From NCBI GenBank assembly GCA_001786395.1, contig MFWN01000007.1, positions 25,589 to 33,317 on the forward strand: a stretch of 7,729 nucleotides of DNA. Reading direction: 5' to 3'. Made by a program: the position numbers and the translations under genes. Each line of letters begins with the position of its first letter. The first letter of the stretch is position 1. This stretch comes from Candidatus Pacearchaeota archaeon RBG_13_36_9. Lineage in GTDB: Archaea; Nanobdellota; Nanobdellia; Pacearchaeales; GW2011-AR1. Below the pieces are notes generated by a model, which ran no database searches, was not told where the DNA came from, and saw nothing but the letters and a program-made list of their open reading frames with translations. Positions 1 to 4,364 of the stretch are shown here, one piece after another.

Positions 1-1
1 G

Positions 2-1138
2 TTTAAACTGCACAAAGGCGGTTTAGTAGCAGAAGTGGGGGATAATTTGAAAGTGGGGGATTATCTTGCAATACCCAAAAAGTTTTCATGGTACAACCAG
101 CTAAACGAGATAGACTTAAATAATTATATCCAATTTGAAGGCAAAAATTACCAATTAAGAAAAGGTCATTTATACTATAATAAAAAGAAGATAGCTCCAA
201 TAAAAATAAAACTTACTAGAAGTTTTGCAAGGCTTTTAGGTTACTATCTAGCAGAGGGCTCTGCTCCCAGGCATATTTCTTTAGTAATTGGAAAACACGA
301 AAAAGAGATTCTTGAAGAGATCAAGAAAGTAATTAAAAACACCCTTCCTTCAACTAGCATTGTTAATGAGAGGGGAAATAGTTACGAAATAACTTTCGGT
401 GCAAGAATTTTAGGTAGATTATTTAAGAAATGGTTTGGAAATTCTGCCAAAACAAAAAAAATACCTGAATTTGTATTTTCTTCCTCAGAAGAATTCAAGA
501 TTAATTTTCTAGGAGCGTATATAAACGGCGATGGATGTATTGATAAAGGAAAAAAACATTTTAGAATAAGGATAAAGACTGCATCTAAAAAGCTTGCTTC
601 TGACCTATTATATTTATTTTCTCAAGTAGGAATTTGTACAAAATTCGACCACATTGAAGTAGGTAAAAACAGGATGATTGCTGGAAATAAAATGTTGACC
701 CCTGAAACTTATTCTTATGTCCTCCGTATCCAGGGAGATAAAGATCTTAATTTGCTTAAAGAATATATTTCTGAAAAATTTAATAGTCAAATTAAAACTT
801 ATTTAGCCAATAAAAGTAAGAGAGATCAAAAATTGCCGCCCGAAGCCTTGCCCTTATCCGAAATAAATCTTGATGAAATAAACCCAAAAAAATGGAGCTA
901 TGTTTACAACCTTAAAAAGTATAAAATAAAAGAGTTGCCAAAAAATATTGCTTTAGACATAATAAAAAGAGATGCTTTAGAGATTAAAGGCGCAACCAAT
1001 AAAATTGTTAATGGAGACATGCTTTTTGATCCTATTGTTGAAATAGAGACTGGTAATTATAATGGGAGGGTTTATGATTTTGAGGTTCCTGGTGCAGAAA
1101 ACTTTATAGGAGGGTTTGGAGGGATAATGCTTCATAAT
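2..1138 (+). other. Intein (C-terminal ~379 residues) with LAGLIDADG homing endonuclease
   Basis: In-frame protein intron; its N-terminal splice block lies before the window. Visible parts, in order: the end of the N-terminal Hint half (LKVGDYLAIP, nt about 47-76); endonuclease motif 1, LLGYYLAEG, with its acidic residue Glu at 254-256; a KKIPEFVF segment; endonuclease motif 2, FLGAYINGDG, with Asp at 530-532; a helix with LLYLFSQVGI; and the C-terminal splice block, VYDFEVPGAENFIGG followed by IMLHN. The penultimate His and terminal Asn (1133-1138) are present and the +1 extein residue is Ser, as needed for Asn cyclisation and transfer. Both catalytic acids of the dodecapeptide endonuclease are intact, so both splicing and homing could be active. 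With the missing N-terminal part, a total of roughly 450-500 residues is expected (inference). The element is strictly in frame and shows no frameshift. Confidence 0.9.
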
Positions 1139-1321
1139 TCCGGGCATGCATCTAGGGAGGATCTGAGAGATTTTATAAGCATGGTTCAGCCGGAAAATAT
1201 AATCCCCGCCCATGGAGACCTGCCCAAATTAACTCCGATGGCAGAACTGGCATCTCAGATGGGATATTCTTTAGGGAAAAATATACACCTGATGCAGGAC
1301 TCCCAAAAATTAGATATATAA
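2..1321 (+). CDS. Archaeal RNase J-like beta-CASP ribonuclease, intein-containing, 5'-truncated by window edge
   Basis: The reading frame is open to the left edge (first full codon at 2), so the GTG at 35 is not a real start. Most of the visible part is intein; only the last 60 codons (1139-1321) belong to the host protein. That tail begins SGHASREDL and contains IIPAHGD. These match the beta-CASP motif B (His in SGHA) and motif C (His in the PAHGD segment) of RNase J-type metallo-beta-lactamase nucleases, which are 5'-3' exonucleases and endonucleases in RNA decay and maturation. The MGYSLGKNIHLM ending fits archaeal RNase J rather than the aCPSF proteins. The metallo-beta-lactamase core and most of the beta-CASP domain lie upstream, outside the window. 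A functional enzyme would require protein splicing, because the intein separates SGHA from the preceding residues. The stop is TAA. Family assignment is confident; that it is RNase J proper is likely but rests on 60 residues. Confidence 0.85.
   Translation, partial: FKLHKGGLVAEVGDNLKVGDYLAIPKKFSWYNQLNEIDLNNYIQFEGKNYQLRKGHLYYNKKKIAPIKIKLTRSFARLLGYYLAEGSAPRHISLVIGKHEKEILEEIKKVIKNTLPSTSIVNERGNSYEITFGARILGRLFKKWFGNSAKTKKIPEFVFSSSEEFKINFLGAYINGDGCIDKGKKHFRIRIKTASKKLASDLLYLFSQVGICTKFDHIEVGKNRMIAGNKMLTPETYSYVLRIQGDKDLNLLKEYISEKFNSQIKTYLANKSKRDQKLPPEALPLSEINLDEINPKKWSYVYNLKKYKIKELPKNIALDIIKRDALEIKGATNKIVNGDMLFDPIVEIETGNYNGRVYDFEVPGAENFIGGFGGIMLHNSGHASREDLRDFISMVQPENIIPAHGDLPKLTPMAELASQMGYSLGKNIHLMQDSQKLDI
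1139..1321 (+). other. C-extein of the RNase J-like protein (60 residues)
   Basis: These 60 codons follow the intein's terminal Asn and begin with the nucleophile Ser+1. They hold two catalytic-site motifs of the beta-CASP fold: SGHA (motif B His, extein residue 3) and IIPAHGD (motif C His, extein residue 25). The insertion point falls inside the family's HVSGHA motif, just before its Ser, which is a typical intein site: a highly conserved segment of the active site that cannot be lost without losing function. Confidence 0.85.
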
Positions 1322-1340
1322 ATAAGTTTAAATAATCCTA

Positions 1341-1356
1341 TTTTTATATTTATAAG
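1341..1356 (+). promoter_or_regulatory. TATA-type promoter for the UBA-like/methyltransferase unit
   Basis: An uninterrupted A/T block reading TTTTTATATTTATAAG. Its last eight bases (TTTATAAG, 1349-1356) lie 24-31 bases before the ATG at 1380, the spacing expected for a transcript starting at or a few bases before the start codon. A GAGGT at 1362-1366 is 13 bases from the ATG, too far for a usual ribosome-binding site and possibly upstream of the transcript start. Confidence 0.5.
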
Positions 1357-1379
1357 TAAAAGAGGTAAATAGAACAGAG

Positions 1380-1760
1380 ATGGTTAGAGATGATATTGTA
1401 GCAGGATTAAAGAATGGTTTGGAAAGGGGAGTTTCAATTGAAACTGCCAAGCAAAGTTTGCTTAATGCAGGATACTCTGCAGACGAAGTACAAGAGGGAG
1501 TTAATTCCCTGAATTCAGATTCTGTTTTGGCCATGCAGCAGCCTTTTAGAAATCCTGCATCCTCGGTGCAGCCATCTCCAAGACAAATGCGCCCTCAAAA
1601 TCAGCCAGTTTCTCAGCAGGCAAGCGCTAAAAAAGAAGGCGGCGGATTTTTCGCTGAGAACTGGAAGATAATATCTCTTGTAGTAGTTTTAATTCTTTTG
1701 ATGGCCGCATTCGCGATTGTTCTGCTGTTTAAAGATACAATTTCAGGCTGGTTTGGTTAA
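1380..1760 (+). CDS. Small tail-anchored membrane protein with UBA-like N-terminal helical domain
   Basis: 126 residues, family not recognised by name. Residues 1-45 form a compact helical segment (IVAGLKNGLERGVSIETAKQ, then LLNAGYSADEVQEGVNSL) that resembles UBA/CUE-type three-helix bundles with the helix-breaking GYS loop. Residues 53-88 are a low-complexity linker rich in Pro, Gln and Ser. Residues about 95-117 (IISLVVVLILLMAAFAIVLL) form a single transmembrane helix, followed by a short tail (KDTISGWFG). There is no signal peptide, so the likely topology is a cytosolic N-terminal domain tethered to the membrane by its C-terminus (inference). It is the first gene of a probable two-gene unit, ending 2 bases before the methyltransferase. 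Proteins with this layout are, as far as I recall, common and uncharacterised in small archaeal genomes; I cannot assign a function. Confidence 0.75.
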   Translation: MVRDDIVAGLKNGLERGVSIETAKQSLLNAGYSADEVQEGVNSLNSDSVLAMQQPFRNPASSVQPSPRQMRPQNQPVSQQASAKKEGGGFFAENWKIISLVVVLILLMAAFAIVLLFKDTISGWFG

Positions 1761-1762
1761 AA

Positions 1763-2299
1763 ATGTATAAACCAAGAGAAGACTCTTACCTGCTTTCTTC
1801 AGCATTGGCTGTTTATCTAAAAGATAAAGATAGAAGAATAAATATTCTGGATATGGGCTCTGGCTCAGGAATACAGGCAGAAACCTGCATAAAACTTAGG
1901 TTTAAAAATGTAAAAGCTGCGGACATCGATGAAGAAGCAATTAAAACATTAAGAAAAAAGAAATTCAAAGCAATAAAGAGCAACTTATTCTCCGACATTA
2001 AGGAAAAGTTTGACTTGATTATTTTCAATCCACCTTATCTTCCAGAGCACAAGTACGATAGGGAAAAAGACACTACAGGGGGAAAAGAAGGATATGAAAC
2101 AATAGTAAGATTTTTAAAACAAGCTAAAAAACACTTAAACAAAAATGGGGCAATATTGCTTTTGTTTTCCTCATTTTCAAAGCCTTCCATTATAAAAAGA
2201 GAAGCTAAGAAACTAGGGTATAACATAAAATTGCTTGCAAAAAAAAGAATATTTTTTGAAAAATTATATGTATGTTTATTATCTGTACCTATTTTATAG
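1763..2299 (+). CDS. HemK/Mtq2-like class I SAM-dependent methyltransferase (probable release-factor glutamine methyltransferase)
   Basis: 178 residues, the usual size of the short archaeal/eukaryotic HemK2-type enzymes that lack the bacterial N-terminal domain. The N-terminal YKPREDSYLL matches the PxEDS/T start of this group. Motif I is ILDMGSGSGIQAE (residues 28-40; Gly-rich SAM loop), an acidic motif II follows near ADIDEEA (53-59), and motif IV is NPPYLP (89-94). NPPY is characteristic of methylation of a planar nitrogen in Gln, Asn or adenine. By family knowledge the likely substrate is the GGQ glutamine of aRF1, with a Trm112-like partner; neither is visible here. It starts 2 bases after the membrane-protein gene without a clear GAGGT, so it is probably co-transcribed and translationally coupled. 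Its 3' end overlaps the convergent racemase gene by 11 bases. A different N-methyl target cannot be excluded. Confidence 0.85.
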   Translation: MYKPREDSYLLSSALAVYLKDKDRRINILDMGSGSGIQAETCIKLRFKNVKAADIDEEAIKTLRKKKFKAIKSNLFSDIKEKFDLIIFNPPYLPEHKYDREKDTTGGKEGYETIVRFLKQAKKHLNKNGAILLLFSSFSKPSIIKREAKKLGYNIKLLAKKRIFFEKLYVCLLSVPIL

Positions 2300-2978
2300 A
2301 ATATTCAGCAGCGCTCTCTGCATGGATTCTTGCAGTATCAAATAACACTACTTTTGCATCTTTTTGTGATATTATTAACGGGATTTCTGTGCATCCCAAG
2401 ATTACTGCTTCGGAGCCGTTTTTAACTAGGTTATTAATAATCTCAATAAATTGTTTTTTTGTATCGGGATTTGTTTTTCCTAGAATTATGTTATTAATCC
2501 CTGTATGAACAATCTCTTTTTCCTTTTCATTTGGAACAATCACTTTAAGTCCGTGTTTCTTCTCTAATCACCCCTTATAAAAATCCCCATTCATGGTAGA
2601 TTTTGTTCCTAAAAGCCCTACTTTCTTAATTTTTCTAGCTTTAATCCTATCTGCTGTTGCATCTGCAACATGTAAAATGGGGATTTTTACATTTTTTTGA
2701 ATTTCCTCATAAATGATATGCGCAGTATTCGCACAAATAATGATAAAATCAGCTCCCCCTTTCTCTAGGGTCTTTGCAGCATTAACCAATATCTTATCAG
2801 AATTAATCCAATCTTTAGTTTGATGTTCTAAATCTATTTCATCAAAATCCACAGAATACATAATAATTTTGGCTGAATGCCAGCCTCCTAATTTATTTTG
2901 GATTGTCTCATTTATTATTCTATAATATTCAAGAGAAGATTTCCAACTCATCCCTCCAAGAAGCCCTATTGTTTTCAT
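2289..2978 (-). pseudogene. Aspartate/glutamate racemase family protein (YgeA/RacX-like), interrupted by one in-frame TGA
   Basis: Read through, the frame has 229 sense positions plus a TAG stop, the normal length of the family (about 230). The first segment, MKTIGLLGGMSWKSS, is the family start; catalytic Cys 82 lies in ICANTAH and catalytic Cys 196 in ILGCTEIPL, and the end (FDTARIHAESAAEYSI) is typical. These are cofactor-independent racemases using two cysteines on amino acids such as aspartate. Codon 137 (2570-2568) is TGA: DFYKG-stop-LEKKHGLKVIVP. Both sides are in the same frame, so this is a point nonsense change, not a frameshift. Homologues such as E. coli YgeA, as I remember it, carry Arg here (FYRGRL), so CGA to TGA by one transition is the simplest origin. 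A GTG at 2543 could restart the C-terminal part but would yield only half the active site. Alternatives are readthrough or a sequencing error. The lack of other damage means the lesion is recent or tolerated. Confidence 0.8.
2568..2978 (-). CDS. N-terminal fragment of the interrupted racemase (136 residues)
   Basis: This is the part translated if the TGA at 2570-2568 terminates. It contains the GGMSW start, the first catalytic Cys (82, in CANTAH) and the TMNGDFYKG segment, but lacks the second catalytic Cys, so it should not be an active racemase alone. No GAGGT precedes the ATG. The TATA-like box about 23-32 bases upstream suggests a leaderless start. Confidence 0.6.
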   Translation of the reverse strand: MKTIGLLGGMSWKSSLEYYRIINETIQNKLGGWHSAKIIMYSVDFDEIDLEHQTKDWINSDKILVNAAKTLEKGGADFIIICANTAHIIYEEIQKNVKIPILHVADATADRIKARKIKKVGLLGTKSTMNGDFYKG

Positions 2979-3000
2979 AATAATACTATTAAATGTTAAA

Positions 3001-3010
3001 GGTATAAAAA
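3001..3010 (-). promoter_or_regulatory. TATA-type promoter for the racemase gene
   Basis: On the minus strand this reads TTTTTATACC, centred about 28 bases before the ATG (2978). The spacing fits an mRNA starting at or within a few bases of the start codon. No ribosome-binding sequence lies between. Confidence 0.5.
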
Positions 3011-3065
3011 CTATTCGTTTAAGGGACAGTCGGGGACGTTGAAATAATCTATCCTATCACCACTA

Positions 3066-3076
3066 TTTTTATATAA
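3066..3076 (+). promoter_or_regulatory. TATA-type promoter for mre11-rad50
   Basis: TTTTTATATAA, a strong archaeal TATA-like box preceded by A/C-rich bases. A start about 26 bases downstream (near 3097) would give a leader of about 34 bases carrying the GAGGT site at 3119-3123. This differs from the leaderless-type promoters elsewhere in the window. It is divergent from the racemase promoter about 65 bases away. Confidence 0.55.
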
Positions 3077-3118
3077 CCCTATTCCTAGTTTTTAATTAGG
3101 GGAAAAGAAAATTTAAAC

Positions 3119-3123
3119 GAGGT
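3119..3123 (+). promoter_or_regulatory. Ribosome-binding site of mre11
   Basis: GAGGT, complementary to the CCUCC end of 16S rRNA, 7 bases before the ATG at 3131. It supports that start. Confidence 0.7.
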
Positions 3124-3130
3124 AATTTAA

Positions 3131-4309
3131 ATGAGGTTTGCACACTTCGCCGACTGCCATCTGGGCTCGTGGCGCCAGCCAGAATTGCAGAAGTTGAATC
3201 TGGAAAGTTTCAAAAAGGCAATTGATATCTGTATAAGCGAGAAAGTTGACTTTATAATTTTTGCAGGAGACTTATTTGACTCTGCGTACCCTCCAATAGA
3301 AATACTCAAAGAAACTTTTTCTGAGTTTAAGAAGCTAAAGGAGAATCATATAAGGGTTTTCATGATAGCGGGAAGCCACGATTACTCTGTTTCCGGAAAA
3401 ACTTTTCTGGATGTTCTGGAGAAAGCAGGATTCTGTACAATGTGTGAGTTCGAAAAGAACGAAGACGGCTCGATAGTTTTAAAAGCCTGCAACTATCAGG
3501 GCGTTTCTATATATGGTTATCCTGGAAAAAAATCCGGGTTGGAAGTTGAAGACCTAAAAAAATTATCCTTGGAGCCAACTAATAACTTTAAGATTTTGGT
3601 TTTGCATACTACCATGGAATCTGCGAAAGGCAATTTACCCATAGATTCAGTAGCAATAAATGAGCTGCCAGAGGTAGATTACTATGCCCTGGGCCACTTG
3701 CATCTAATTCACGAATACAAGGCAGGTGAAAATAAATATTTGATATATCCTGGCCCGATTTTCCCAAACAACTTTGCAGAGCTTCAAGAGCTGCGGTCAG
3801 GAAGTTTTTACATCGTGGATGTGAATGGGTTTGTTAAACTGACCAAAAAGGAGTTGAAAGTTAAGGAACTTGTTTTTTTAGAACTTGAAATTGAGAATGC
3901 TCTTACTGCAACAGAAAAGATTTTATCAGAAATGGAAAAATCAGACTTAAGGGACAAGATTGTTCTCCTAAAGCTAAAGGGCACCATAAGACAAGGTAAA
4001 AATTCAGACATAAAGTTTCATGAAATTCAGGAAAAAGCAAATGAGCAAAAAGCATATATTCTGCTTAAAAATACTAACCAGCTTAAAACAGAAGAAGCTG
4101 AAATGGAAGTGCATACTGAGAATATAGAAGGGATAGAAGAAACGCTAATAGAAGAGTTCTCAAAGAACAACAACTCTGAATTTAACAGGTTTATTCTCCC
4201 CCTGATTAACTCTTTTAGCCTGGAAAAGCAGGAAGATGAAAAGAATGCAGTTTTTGAATCCAGGCTTCTTTTAGAAATAAATAAGATTCTTAACTTAAAC
4301 ATACAGTAA
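3131..4309 (+). CDS. mre11: Mre11/SbcD-type DNA double-strand-break repair nuclease
   Basis: 392 residues, normal for archaeal Mre11. It is the Mn-dependent 3'-5' exonuclease and endonuclease of the Mre11-Rad50 complex that processes broken DNA ends. The calcineurin-type phosphoesterase motifs are in order: ADCH (Asp 8, His 10), AGDLFD (Asp 47), AGSHD (81-84), LHTT (His 159) and GHLH (His 189, His 191). A capping domain follows (about 215-320), and the C-terminal region (about 340-392) probably contains the Rad50-binding helices; this last point is inferred from position. An oddity is Ser 82, where the family usually has Asn (GNHD), a metal ligand; the catalytic His next to it is kept. The start is set by GAGGT 7 bases upstream and by the N-terminal MRFAHFADCH, which is the standard beginning. 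rad50 follows 51 bases downstream on the same strand, so the two are surely one operon. Confidence 0.95.
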   Translation: MRFAHFADCHLGSWRQPELQKLNLESFKKAIDICISEKVDFIIFAGDLFDSAYPPIEILKETFSEFKKLKENHIRVFMIAGSHDYSVSGKTFLDVLEKAGFCTMCEFEKNEDGSIVLKACNYQGVSIYGYPGKKSGLEVEDLKKLSLEPTNNFKILVLHTTMESAKGNLPIDSVAINELPEVDYYALGHLHLIHEYKAGENKYLIYPGPIFPNNFAELQELRSGSFYIVDVNGFVKLTKKELKVKELVFLELEIENALTATEKILSEMEKSDLRDKIVLLKLKGTIRQGKNSDIKFHEIQEKANEQKAYILLKNTNQLKTEEAEMEVHTENIEGIEETLIEEFSKNNNSEFNRFILPLINSFSLEKQEDEKNAVFESRLLLEINKILNLNIQ

Positions 4310-4310
4310 A

Positions 4311-4364
4311 ATGAAAAAAATCAAAGATTTTTTGTCTCTTAAACTCTTACGAGGTTTAAGATGA
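4311..4364 (+). CDS. Possible 17-codon coupling ORF between mre11 and rad50
   Basis: An ATG begins one base after the mre11 stop (TAAAATG). The frame encodes 17 residues, MKKIKDFLSLKLLRGLR, and ends at TGA 4362-4364, overlapping the rad50 ATG as ATGA. It fills the whole gap. No ribosome-binding site precedes it. It may act in translational coupling or be chance; its last codons coincide with the rad50 GAGGT site. Confidence 0.2.
   Translation: MKKIKDFLSLKLLRGLR
4351..4355 (+). promoter_or_regulatory. Ribosome-binding site of rad50
   Basis: GAGGT with 5 bases to the ATG at 4361; it decides the start and allows rad50 independent initiation within the operon. Confidence 0.7.

Noticed and set aside
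35..37. GTG as the start of the first gene
   Set aside because: The same frame is open back to base 2 and encodes intein sequence before it; the gene begins outside the window.
2272..2508. 78-codon plus-strand ORF
   Set aside because: It is antisense to the racemase C-terminal half, which shows clear family motifs; the plus-strand product has no recognisable features.
2289..2543. Independent gene starting at the GTG at 2543
   Set aside because: It is in the same frame as the upstream racemase segment, only 8 sense codons after the TGA, and completes that protein; a separate gene is unnecessary, although restart cannot be excluded.
2568..2570. Selenocysteine codon
   Set aside because: The site is where I recall Arg in the family, both catalytic Cys codons are ordinary and elsewhere, and no convincing SECIS-like stem was seen.
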